DNA of 64,000 nt, taken from contig JADFZW010000014.1 of assembly GCA_015232355.1 (NCBI GenBank), positions 1-64,000 on the forward strand, written 5' to 3'. The translations under genes were made by a program, and so were the position numbers. Positions 16,269-24,310 of the stretch are shown piece after piece. The notes beneath the pieces were generated by a model. The model ran no database searches. It was not told the DNA's origin and worked only from the letters and a program-made list of their open reading frames with translations. The stretch comes from Oligoflexia bacterium (GTDB lineage: Bacteria > Bdellovibrionota > Bacteriovoracia > Bacteriovoracales > Bacteriovoracaceae). Position 1 is the stretch's first letter. The number at the start of each line of letters is the position of its first letter.

Positions 16269-18527
16269 TTACTTTAATGTAAATTCTTTAAATGTCTTGT
16301 TAATAAGATTAACATTTTTTTGAGAGAGAAAAATATCTTGAAGTTCCTCTTTTAGGTTTTGATTTAGTTGTTTCATTAACTCTTGAGATATTTGCAATAA
16401 ACTTGATTGTAATGATTTATTTAAAATGTTTTTATTAAATGCAAGTTCGGATTTTGTAGGCACTCCATAACGTGGCCATCGTTGCTCTTTTGCAACCTGC
16501 GATGATAATTCCTGAAATTTATTTACTAATTCATGTAATTTTAAATCATATCCCTCTTCTTTTTTTAATTGAGCTAACTTATTTTTAAGCGATTTTTTTA
16601 CTATTTTATTTTCAATCAAAGATAAATCCAGTGGTATATTATAATGATTTATTATTTTACTTATCGTTTTATGTAGAAAAATTTTGCTTAACTTTAAATA
16701 ATTATTCTCCCATGTATTAAAATAAATAAACATTCTATATTTTTCTGATAATTTTATATCTTTATTTTTTAATATTTCATCCATTGTATCTTGAAAGAGC
16801 TTCAATCTTTCATCTGCAGTCATAGAGTAATAATCATCCAAACTTGTTAGAGAAAATGAAGTTAACAATTTTTTTATTTTTATTAACTCCTCTTGAAACA
16901 TGTTTTTTGCTGAATTAAAATAGTAGTGTTTTTGTAATCCGGCCACTTCTCCTTCATGCAACTCACTCTCTAATACTTTAGGATCAATTAATTTCAAATC
17001 ACTTAGTTCACTAAAAAGTGTGGTTGGTTTAAGAGTATTTGCTTCTTTACCATTATAATTAGTAATCGCACTTTTTAATAAAGTATCACTCATCGTAGTA
17101 CAATTTTCTTTTAAAATGTCATATCTTCCTTGGTATTGATATAGATCTTCAAACATCTTATAGATTATCATTTTTTTCTGATCATCATTTATTTTTAGTG
17201 GTACACTTTTTATTTCTCGATTTTGTCTTATGGTATTATCTTCTAATACTTCCGTAAATCTTTTTAGAAATGCTTTTGATGGAAGACCAGTTGTAATCGC
17301 TTTTAAATATTTAAGCGCACTGGTTGCTCCCGCTGGTATTTCAGCAGCATAACTTAGAACCAAGTGATCATTAATATCATCTAAACATTTGGGCCCAAAA
17401 TCTGTTTTTTCAGAGCAGATTACAATTCTAAACATTACATGGCCCCACTTACTTTCAAAACTTTTTCCAATTCCTGCTAATAGATAATGAATTTGATATA
17501 CTCTTTTAGGATCAATTTTGGCCATATCAGTTTTATAAGCGAATGGACTTAGGTTTGTCGATATCCTTGCAGTAGTTGTAGGTTCACAATTTTCAGCACA
17601 AACATTATCATTATTATTAGTTACAAATGGTTGATAATTTAAAAAATTTTTCAACCATAAATAGACTGCAGGTCGCCTACATTTAAATTCTGGATCTAAC
17701 AAAAAAAACTCCATATTTACCGGCATGCTTTCATCATATGAACTAAATTCATAGGGATCAGGACTTGATCCTACATTAGTATTTGATTGAGTGATTTTTT
17801 TTAATTTTCCCTTATGCCAATTCAAGATATGTCTGTACTGCTGTAACTTTTGCTTTAAAGTAGAATCATCTTTATTTCTATTATCACTATTACACTTTAT
17901 ATTTTCATTATTATCATTATTATCATCTTTATCATTATCACTTTCATCTTGAAAGTTTTTGATACTTAAATCCTTTTTTAATTTATTTAATTTATATAAA
18001 AATATATGAGTGATTTCATGAATAAGAGTAGCTCTTGCTTTTGTGTAAAAGTTTTTATGAGCATAAGCAAATGACCTGGATTTATCTTTAAGTAATATTT
18101 CTGGAATAAAATTTTTATTTAATTTAATTGTTTGTGATCTTCTATCTGTTTTACCATACAAATTTTTAGTAGTTGTTTTAAAATTATTTACACTGATTTG
18201 AGAATTATCTTTTATAATATCCCTTACCCCCAATTCATTTTTAGAATCCAATTTTGCAAATGTCACTTCTATAGGATGGTTTATCAGCGATTTCATTGAT
18301 AAAGGAATGCTCTTTTCTACATCAGAAATAAACTCTTTTAAAACATCTGTATCTAATTTGTTAGTTTGTTGATCTTTGTTTAACTTTAATACTAGTCCAA
18401 ATTTACCCTCTGTATTTGCATATAGAGGCATTACTTTTGTACTAGCTAAAATACAAACTAAGATACAACAAACGTAACAAACAGAACAAATATAACAAAT
18501 ATAATGACTCTTATATTGCTGATGCAT
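16269..18527 (-). CDS. exported HExxH / DUF4105 protein
   Basis: A ~752-aa exported protein. A Cys-rich hydrophobic segment at about residues 9-27 acts as signal or anchor. Around residues 165-180 is ATLIHEITHIFLYKL, a canonical zinc-metalloprotease HExxH. The middle (about residues 335-480) fits DUF4105: HYLLAGIGKSFESKWGHVMFRI (Ser-x-x-Gly-His), SYAAEIPAGATSALKYLKAI, and YDILKENCTTMSDTLL (Asn-Cys-Thr-Thr), the family's conserved putative catalytic positions. The C-terminal 250 residues are helical. I took the ATG at 18527, which overlaps the upstream gene by 17 bp, rather than the longer frame from 18593, because it places a short basic n-region before the hydrophobic helix; no strong ribosome-binding site decides it. 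It is 49 bp ahead of the MoxR-WD40 gene. Confidence 0.82.
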   Translation of the reverse strand: MHQQYKSHYICYICSVCYVCCILVCILASTKVMPLYANTEGKFGLVLKLNKDQQTNKLDTDVLKEFISDVEKSIPLSMKSLINHPIEVTFAKLDSKNELGVRDIIKDNSQISVNNFKTTTKNLYGKTDRRSQTIKLNKNFIPEILLKDKSRSFAYAHKNFYTKARATLIHEITHIFLYKLNKLKKDLSIKNFQDESDNDKDDNNDNNENIKCNSDNRNKDDSTLKQKLQQYRHILNWHKGKLKKITQSNTNVGSSPDPYEFSSYDESMPVNMEFFLLDPEFKCRRPAVYLWLKNFLNYQPFVTNNNDNVCAENCEPTTTARISTNLSPFAYKTDMAKIDPKRVYQIHYLLAGIGKSFESKWGHVMFRIVICSEKTDFGPKCLDDINDHLVLSYAAEIPAGATSALKYLKAITTGLPSKAFLKRFTEVLEDNTIRQNREIKSVPLKINDDQKKMIIYKMFEDLYQYQGRYDILKENCTTMSDTLLKSAITNYNGKEANTLKPTTLFSELSDLKLIDPKVLESELHEGEVAGLQKHYYFNSAKNMFQEELIKIKKLLTSFSLTSLDDYYSMTADERLKLFQDTMDEILKNKDIKLSEKYRMFIYFNTWENNYLKLSKIFLHKTISKIINHYNIPLDLSLIENKIVKKSLKNKLAQLKKEEGYDLKLHELVNKFQELSSQVAKEQRWPRYGVPTKSELAFNKNILNKSLQSSLLQISQELMKQLNQNLKEELQDIFLSQKNVNLINKTFKEFTLK

Positions 18528-18909
18528 TATTTTGATTATTACTATTGCTAGATGATTTTGAGTTTTTATTCTCACTCTCTTTTTCTTTAGCAATCATTAC
18601 ACCCATGCTTCTAGACATATTTGAGATGGAAATCTTGTTTGCTTCAACTTGATCACTATCAAGACTAGAATTAGAACATTCGCCAAAACATTCAATAGTT
18701 GCACTAGTAGATGAAGATGTTGAGCTAGAAACCATACCCACTAAAGCGCCTATCCCCTCACCACCACCATGCATATGCATATGATTATGTCCGAATCCTC
18801 CACCAAAACCACCGTGTCCATGTCCATGTGCTTGTACATGGTTCATGTTAATCGATATAATCACAGAAGATACAACCATCATAGTTAATGTCAATAAAAC
18901 TCTTTTCAT
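18511..18909 (-). CDS. small secreted His/Gly-rich protein
   Basis: A 132-aa protein with a standard signal peptide (residues 1-28, cleavage at VQA). The mature N-terminus is a His/Gly tract (AHGHGHGG, then GHNHMHMHGGG) that could bind Zn, Ni or Cu. It is followed by a Ser/Thr-rich run, two cysteines in CFGEC and an Asn/Ser/Lys-rich tail. No family is recognised. AAGGAG precedes the ATG. It is the first gene of the operon with the DUF4105/HExxH and MoxR-WD40 genes and overlaps the next one by 17 bp, so a joint function in the envelope is likely. Confidence 0.8.
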   Translation of the reverse strand: MKRVLLTLTMMVVSSVIISINMNHVQAHGHGHGGFGGGFGHNHMHMHGGGEGIGALVGMVSSSTSSSTSATIECFGECSNSSLDSDQVEANKISISNMSRSMGVMIAKEKESENKNSKSSSNSNNQNNASAI

Positions 18910-19301
18910 TTAGATACTCCTTAAGTTTTTAAAAATTATTTAACATTTCTAAGAATTCATATTCTCATGAAAGTAATTATATATAGATACTGTATTTAAT
19001 AACAAATAAATTTTATTTTTCATAAAATTTCACTTGCGATTTCCAAAAACATTAACAAATGTCTTTTATTTAATTTTAAGATGTTAACAAATAAAAAAGA
19101 TTAAACTAAATCGATTATTAAAAATATAATATGTATTTTAGTTTTTTTTAAATGATTTCAAGTGGTGCCCACTTTTGTTGGCATAAAAAAATAAAACATA
19201 TTTGTGTTGCTTTTAAAGGAGATTTTGATTCTTCGTATGAAAAAAAAGCTGAAGATGAAACACCAGTAGAATTCAAAGAAAGAAAATTACGTCTATTTTA
19301 C
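18910..19301. other. intergenic region, 392 bp
   Basis: This is the space between the stop of the second DUF4360 gene and the start of the His-rich operon, both on the minus strand. The right part (19152-19310, plus strand) contains an open frame with a protein-like stretch (GDFDSSYEKKAEDETPVEFK) but no ribosome-binding site. It runs into the DUF4360 gene and may be a gene remnant. The left 240 bp are AT-rich and presumably hold the operon promoter; I cannot place it with confidence. Confidence 0.4.
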
Positions 19302-19952
19302 TTAACGACAAACTTTCCAAATAATATTTCCACTAAATCCATCATCAACAGTAACATTAGTCGCTTCAAGATTACTATTTGTTTTACTTAAAATACTAGA
19401 ATTAATTCTTAAATTAACTGATTGTCCACATGGTGACCATGTAAGAGCATTGTTGCTGATAGTGTTCATTATCACGTAACTATCACTTCTTGGGCCGATC
19501 CATCTTTTACTATATACAGGTCCTCTGGCTCCAGCAAAAAAGTATTCTAAATTAAAACGCCCTTCTCCTCCCAATGGAATTTCAGTAAATCCTTTAATCT
19601 CATCGATATTTGCGATAGCAATGCTATATCCTTCAGGAACTATCACTGGTATTGAAATGTTACAACTTTTACGATCAATTTTAACTTGAGATTCTCCTCC
19701 AGCATAACTTACATATTGATCAAACATTATTTTAAATGAATGTCTATCTGGTGATAGTAGTGCAGATGCTGAACCAGCAGGACAACCATTTCCTCCATAA
19801 GCAGGCATACCTAAGCGAATGTCTATATGATCATAAATATCATTTTGATCATTGGCAAATGTGGAAAAAGCAAATAAAGAGAGGAAAATTCCAAGTACTC
19901 CAATCTTAATTTTTGATGTTGATTTTAATTTTGATTTTAATTTTGATTTCAT
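19302..19952 (-). CDS. DUF4360 secreted protein, second copy
   Basis: A ~216-aa exported DUF4360 protein and paralogue of the 6157-6750 gene. Shared blocks are IDIRLGMPAYGGNGCPAGSA, LSPDRHSFKIMFDQYVS, DRKSCNISIPVIVPEGYSI, YFFAGARGP, WSPCGQSVNLRINS and a final WKVCR. The n-region is a KLKS repeat made by a 12-bp tandem repeat, before a hydrophobic signal segment that ends near FSTFA. I place the start at the second ATG (19952), because AGGAG is seven bases from it but only one base from the first. A TGGAAC/GTTCCA inverted repeat lies 87-103 bp upstream. The two copies differ in upstream control elements, suggesting separate regulation. Confidence 0.88.
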   Translation of the reverse strand: MKSKLKSKLKSTSKIKIGVLGIFLSLFAFSTFANDQNDIYDHIDIRLGMPAYGGNGCPAGSASALLSPDRHSFKIMFDQYVSYAGGESQVKIDRKSCNISIPVIVPEGYSIAIANIDEIKGFTEIPLGGEGRFNLEYFFAGARGPVYSKRWIGPRSDSYVIMNTISNNALTWSPCGQSVNLRINSSILSKTNSNLEATNVTVDDGFSGNIIWKVCR

Positions 19953-20038
19953 TCTCATTCTCCTTGTAATTAATTCTTAAAACTACATAAACTCACATCT
20001 TTTTTTTATTACAAAAAGTGGAATGAGACAACTATCTT

Positions 20039-20055
20039 TGGAACAAAGTGTTCCA
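20039..20055. promoter_or_regulatory. inverted repeat TGGAAC-N5-GTTCCA
   Basis: Perfect 6-bp arms with a 5-bp spacer lie 87-103 bp upstream of the second DUF4360 start. A further half site TTGGAACA lies at 20083-20090 and a weaker GTGGAATG at about 20019. The grouping suggests a protein-binding site for the DUF4360 promoter. It is also just downstream of the DUF4474 gene, but no T-run follows, so a terminator is unlikely. Confidence 0.4.
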
Positions 20056-20110
20056 TTATATTTCTCTTATCTTTTTAGAATTTTGGAACACTCACATATA
20101 TTATAGATTT

Positions 20111-20962
20111 TTAAATAGGCAATTTTTTTAAAAACCAAACTAGGAAATCTAGGGAGTAATTTAAAAGTGGAACTTTATTTAACATAAGATCAATCGTAGC
20201 AGGAGAATTATCACTCTTACCTATAGATGCTTTTGTTAAATTATACCTACGAACCATTTCTTTATTTGATGATTGAATTATATTTTTTGTATAATATAAT
20301 ACTGATGGTTGCACTGTTTTTGTATTGCTAAATCTGAAACTCACACTGTTTGAACTTAAATCTATTTTTATTTGATCGAATTCATCACTGTAACCTACTC
20401 TATAGAGTCCATCTACAAAAGCATTAAGCATATCCACATCTTTAAATTTAATAACTATATTTTCTAATGTTAGTTCCTCAGGATTAGAAAATACCCCTAG
20501 TTTAAATCCTGTTAACCACCAGTGTGTACCTTCTCGATCAAATATTTTAATTCCATTTTTTACTAAAGAATATGACATGTACAACATGTCCTGATCTCCA
20601 ACACATTTCCAAACAGATCCATATCTTTCATATATACCAATCTCAGATCCCGTCATTGGGCCATATTGACCTTTCCAAAGTTCAATCATGTACTCTTTAC
20701 CCTTATAATTAAATAAAATGGGTTCAGAATCGATTACCATCGATACAGTTGATGCTAAATTATCATACATGCCACTATATCCAAAATATCTTTGCAATGG
20801 TTGTACTTTAGTCACATAGATATCTTGATTAGCATCGTATGTAAATCCAGCGACATCTGCAATTTTTTCAAAATTTGTTGCTTTTGTTAGAGGGGAATTA
20901 AGAATCAAACACATTAAACCTAATACACAAATTGATATAAAAATATCGTTTATATATCTCAT
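20111..20962 (-). CDS. DUF4474 exported protein
   Basis: A 283-aa protein with an N-terminal hydrophobic segment (about residues 6-24). The central part matches DUF4474 closely: AGFTYDANQDIYVTKVQPLQ, RYFGYSGMYDNLA, the core IELWKGQYGPMTGSEIGIYE, MLYMSYSLVKNG and THWWLTGFKLGVFSNPEEL. The domain is of unknown function and I know it best from Firmicutes, so its presence here may reflect transfer. The C-terminus ends in a second hydrophobic stretch (LLNYSLDFLVWFLKKL) that may associate with the membrane. Ribosome-binding site TAGGAGCTTTT precedes ATG. A bidirectional-looking terminator lies upstream at 20983-21036. Confidence 0.85.
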   Translation of the reverse strand: MRYINDIFISICVLGLMCLILNSPLTKATNFEKIADVAGFTYDANQDIYVTKVQPLQRYFGYSGMYDNLASTVSMVIDSEPILFNYKGKEYMIELWKGQYGPMTGSEIGIYERYGSVWKCVGDQDMLYMSYSLVKNGIKIFDREGTHWWLTGFKLGVFSNPEELTLENIVIKFKDVDMLNAFVDGLYRVGYSDEFDQIKIDLSSNSVSFRFSNTKTVQPSVLYYTKNIIQSSNKEMVRRYNLTKASIGKSDNSPATIDLMLNKVPLLNYSLDFLVWFLKKLPI

Positions 20963-20982
20963 AAAAGCTCCTAAAAAATAAA

Positions 20983-21036
20983 AAAAAACGCCTACTTATA
21001 TTTTTACTTAATGTAATACAAGTAAGCGTTTTTTTC
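20983..21036 (-). terminator. rho-independent terminator of the 21121-21570 gene
   Basis: The arms AAAAACGC-TACTT and AAGTA-GCGTTTTT pair around an AT-rich loop, with one bulge in each arm, and run-outs of A on the left and T on the right. Read on the minus strand, the hairpin is followed by a T-run, as expected for ending the gene at 21121-21570 before the DUF4474 gene. The symmetry would let it work in both directions. Confidence 0.7.
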
Positions 21037-21120
21037 AGATCTCAATTGGTATGTCAATTTATAAAATCAAAGTATATAAAAACTACAATAGTCGTTTAAA
21101 TTATTCCCGATTATTTCAAA

Positions 21121-21570
21121 TTATTCCATTACTGTTAATACGAAATCTTCTACATGTAAGAATGGACGAGTGTAAATAACTTTATCAACTTCTTTTGCTT
21201 TAAAACAACGAACATGTTTTGATTTTTCAGTGTGAACGTTAACTGCGCTAACAATTATTTCATGCTTGTTATTATCAGTTGATCTTACATCATAAGAAAA
21301 AGTAGCTAATTCATCCATACAACCTTTAAGAGTAAATCTTATAGTTACAGCAGTTGCTGGTTGTGGATAAAAATCTGGTCTTTCAGAATGTGGATGAAAT
21401 AATTGAGCAGATACAATCTTGGCCATACTTGCTTTAGATAGAGAAATTGCATCCTTTGGAAGAGCTTCTTGATCATTATAAACATTAGCATTAGCAACAA
21501 CAGCACTTAAGCTTAAAGAGATAAGAGAAAGAAGAGCAAGAGTTGAAATTAAAAGTGAAAATTTTTTCAT
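21121..21570 (-). CDS. small secreted protein of unknown function
   Basis: A 149-aa protein with a textbook signal peptide (KKFSLLIST, hydrophobic to about residue 25, cleavage near ANA). The mature part has two cysteines (KGCMDEL and VRCFKAK) likely paired in a disulphide, and alternating strands (VTIRFTLKG, EIIVSAVNVH), suggesting a small beta-sandwich. No family is recognised. AAAGGAAC precedes the ATG. It is a single-gene unit closed by the hairpin at 20983-21036. Confidence 0.8.
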   Translation of the reverse strand: MKKFSLLISTLALLSLISLSLSAVVANANVYNDQEALPKDAISLSKASMAKIVSAQLFHPHSERPDFYPQPATAVTIRFTLKGCMDELATFSYDVRSTDNNKHEIIVSAVNVHTEKSKHVRCFKAKEVDKVIYTRPFLHVEDFVLTVME

Positions 21571-21849
21571 GGTTAGTTCCTTTGTAAAAAAAAATGGTTA
21601 ATAATAATTGGCATATTTAGTATTAAATTTAACTTTAATTTAATTATGCCTGAATACATCTTTGCATAAATCAAACAGGGGCCCAATTTAACTCATGTGC
21701 AAATTTTTTTCAAATTATTAAACACAATTTAAAACTATTAGTATTCATAATGGTTATTATCATTTACTAAAGTTTGTAATATACTATGTAAATAATCTAG
21801 TGTTTTCGAACTTTCAGTCTTCAAACTTTCACAGGAGGTAGTGTAGTAT

Positions 21850-22269
21850 ATGGATCTTTTAGAAAAAATCGGTAATGACATTAAAGAAGCAATGAAGGCC
21901 CAGGAAAAAGAGCGTTTAAGTGCTCTTCGATGTTTAAAGAGTTCTTTATTAGAAAATAAAACCTCGGCAAAACCCAAAGCAGAATTAGATGTAGTGGTCG
22001 CCTACTGTAAAAAAATCAAAGACTCTATTGAAACCTTCCCTGCTAACGATCCCAATAGAGATAAATTACATCGTGAAATTGAATTTTTAAAAGTTTATAT
22101 GCCTCAAGAATTAACTGAAGATGAGGTTAAAAATATTATATCCTCTATCATCGCCTCTTTCCCTCAAAAACCAAATCTAGGGATGGTTATGAAGGAACTC
22201 TCTCCTCAAATCAAAGGTCGATTTGATGGCAAGTTAGCAAATCAAATTGTTCAAGAAATGCTTAAGTAA
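21850..22269 (+). CDS. yqeY: GatB/YqeY domain protein
   Basis: A 139-aa protein of the YqeY family, related to the tRNA-binding C-terminal domain of GatB amidotransferase. It has the typical start LLEKIGNDIKEAMKAQEKERLSALRCLKSSL, then the YCKKIKDSIETF helix, FLKVYMPQELTEDEV (about residues 77-91) and the C-terminal NLGMVMKELSPQIKGRFDGKLANQIVQEML. The length is normal. The exact role is unknown; it probably binds RNA. AGGAGGT lies ten bases upstream of the ATG. Confidence 0.95.
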   Translation: MDLLEKIGNDIKEAMKAQEKERLSALRCLKSSLLENKTSAKPKAELDVVVAYCKKIKDSIETFPANDPNRDKLHREIEFLKVYMPQELTEDEVKNIISSIIASFPQKPNLGMVMKELSPQIKGRFDGKLANQIVQEMLK

Positions 22270-22546
22270 TATTTAAATTTTGTTTATTTAGTCCCGTACA
22301 ACTACGTATGTACCATACGAGTATTCTAAAATATTGGCATGTAAATAAAAATAATAATTTTTTTTTACAGCAAATAACTATTGAAATATTCATCTATTCA
22401 TTAAAAATATTTTTTTAAAAATTGTTTGATTGATGATTTAAGTTATTATTTAAATGTACAGATTATCAGATTATCAGATTAGATAAATACAACTGATAAC
22501 TTACAACTTTTTATCATCTGACAACAAACAAACTTTAGGAGTATAC

Positions 22547-23446
22547 ATGAAGTATATAAAATTTATTGAACAAATGGATTCAACAAAAACTTTCATCGCA
22601 CCATTATTATTCATTGTCTTCACACTTCAACTACTGATTTATAACAATGTATCCGCGAATGAAATGACAAAACGTAACCTGAAATGCATGAAAATTTTAA
22701 ATGATTCCTACACTTATCATAATTCAATGCCTAGTGAATACAATGACCATATTAACACCCTCACCTTCAAATCTCAAAAAAAACAAGGTTTAATCACTAA
22801 TGTTGTTGTAGATGTTATAGGAGCACTACTATTTACTCCTCTACTTACTATTAATCCTATGCTTTACCATGAACAAATTATGGTCAAAAAATATGAGCGT
22901 GCCAGAGATTTACTCCACGATGCTCTTTATATGGATGTTTCTAAAATAAATTATAGTTCACAATTGTGGAAAATGTGGGATGCAATGGAAAATGAAAGAG
23001 TTGAACAGGATAAAGCAAGTATAAAAATTGAAGATCTTCAATTGGCAATCAGATCAATAGATTTTTGCCAAGAACTTTTTGATATAAACGTATCTGAAGT
23101 ATCATCAACAATAGATGACATTTCCGAATTGATGACAAGAAAAAATTTAAAATGGAATGTCATGAGAGATAATCTTCAGCAAGTTGTTTCTGATTTAAAA
23201 TCAAATAATACAATTGATCCTTTGAAAGTTAATTCTGAGGTAGAAGGAGTTTGTAACAGTTCTAAATATCAACCATTGCATACAGATATAGTAAAAGACC
23301 AGCTTGCTACATTAGAACAATTGAAAGTTAGAAAAGTCGAAAAAAGAAAAAATAAAGCTAAAAGATTAGCAAAAAAAGATAAATCAAAAGATAAATCAAA
23401 ACAAGAACTATTATTAGATGATGACAGTTCACTTTCAATGGAATAG
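22547..23446 (+). CDS. membrane-anchored or secreted protein of unknown function
   Basis: A 299-aa protein with an N-terminal hydrophobic segment (about residues 16-38) and a second one near 86-104 (NVVVDVIGALLFTPLLTINP), so it may be a two-pass membrane protein. The C-terminal 120 residues are charged and helical, ending in a Lys-rich run with a duplicated KDKS from a tandem repeat. No family is recognised. TAGGAG precedes the ATG. The 277-bp space upstream contains repeated CAGATTAT tracts at about 22459-22480 but no clear promoter. Confidence 0.75.
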   Translation: MKYIKFIEQMDSTKTFIAPLLFIVFTLQLLIYNNVSANEMTKRNLKCMKILNDSYTYHNSMPSEYNDHINTLTFKSQKKQGLITNVVVDVIGALLFTPLLTINPMLYHEQIMVKKYERARDLLHDALYMDVSKINYSSQLWKMWDAMENERVEQDKASIKIEDLQLAIRSIDFCQELFDINVSEVSSTIDDISELMTRKNLKWNVMRDNLQQVVSDLKSNNTIDPLKVNSEVEGVCNSSKYQPLHTDIVKDQLATLEQLKVRKVEKRKNKAKRLAKKDKSKDKSKQELLLDDDSSLSME

Positions 23447-23458
23447 GGCCATAAACAT

Positions 23459-24280
23459 TTAGGAGTCAAGAGAAGATTTTTTCTTTAAATATATTGCGTG
23501 TGTAATGATCGCTGCCATAAAAACTACAATTGATAATATCTGGCCAGCAGTAAAAAAGGTAAGCAATCCAATCTCTTTATCTGCTTCTCTAAAAAACTCG
23601 ATTATAAATCTACACACAGAAATCCAGTATAAAAATATTATTGTTTGTAATCCTGGTCTTACTATAATATTTTTTTTCAAGCTCCACAAAATCACAAAGA
23701 GAAATAAACATTCAAATAACATTTGATAGAGTTGAGATGGATGTCTGTATAACATTTCATTATAATCATAATAGCTAAAATGAACTAACCATGGCCACAT
23801 ACCCTCACTCACTCTACCTACTAATTCTGAATTTAAAAAATTTCCCAATCTTCCTAAAGCGAGAGCGCAGGGAATAATGGTCACCATCACATCACTATAA
23901 AATGAAAATTTTCGTTTATATTTCCATGATAAAAAAAGTAATGATATTAAAACTCCTAGGGCCCCACCATGAAAACTCATTCCCCCGTTCCAAAACTGTA
24001 AAATTAAATTTGGGTGCTTTAAATAAAATTTAAAATCATAAAACAAAACATAAAATGCTCTGGCACAAATAATAAGTCCTACCCAAGAATATAGTAGAAA
24101 ATCTATTCGTTCAGCACTTGAGTAGAACAAAATATTCTTATTTCTCTCTAACATTTTGATAAAAAAATAGACAAGCAAAATGCCTAGGACATAAGTTGGC
24201 CAATACCATGACAATTCAAAATTTTGATAGCTCGTAGTCTGAAAGGAAAAAATTATGGGATTTATTTTATGAATAAACAT
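23459..24280 (-). CDS. lgt: prolipoprotein diacylglyceryl transferase
   Basis: A 273-aa inner-membrane enzyme that moves diacylglycerol from phosphatidylglycerol to the lipobox cysteine of prolipoproteins. It has about seven membrane segments. Signature pieces seen are NGGMSFHGGALGVL (about residues 98-111), the Lgt motif ALGRLGNFLNSELVGR (about 138-153), RHPSQLYQMLFECL and FIIEFFREAD near the C-terminus. All catalytic-region residues expected (His in HGGA, Arg in GRLGN) are present. No Shine-Dalgarno is seen at the ATG. The gene lies 30 bp after the 560-aa secreted protein gene, with short TTTTTAA repeats between them. Confidence 0.96.
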   Translation of the reverse strand: MFIHKINPIIFSFQTTSYQNFELSWYWPTYVLGILLVYFFIKMLERNKNILFYSSAERIDFLLYSWVGLIICARAFYVLFYDFKFYLKHPNLILQFWNGGMSFHGGALGVLISLLFLSWKYKRKFSFYSDVMVTIIPCALALGRLGNFLNSELVGRVSEGMWPWLVHFSYYDYNEMLYRHPSQLYQMLFECLFLFVILWSLKKNIIVRPGLQTIIFLYWISVCRFIIEFFREADKEIGLLTFFTAGQILSIVVFMAAIITHAIYLKKKSSLDS

Positions 24281-24310
24281 TAAACATTAAAAATTAAAAA
24301 TTTTAGAATA

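Noticed and set aside
19152..19391. 79-aa frame with a protein-like stretch GDFDSSYEKKAEDETPVEFK
   Set aside because: It has no ribosome-binding site and its second half is antisense to the DUF4360 gene. It could be a gene remnant, but I cannot name a parent family, so it is only mentioned in the intergenic entry.
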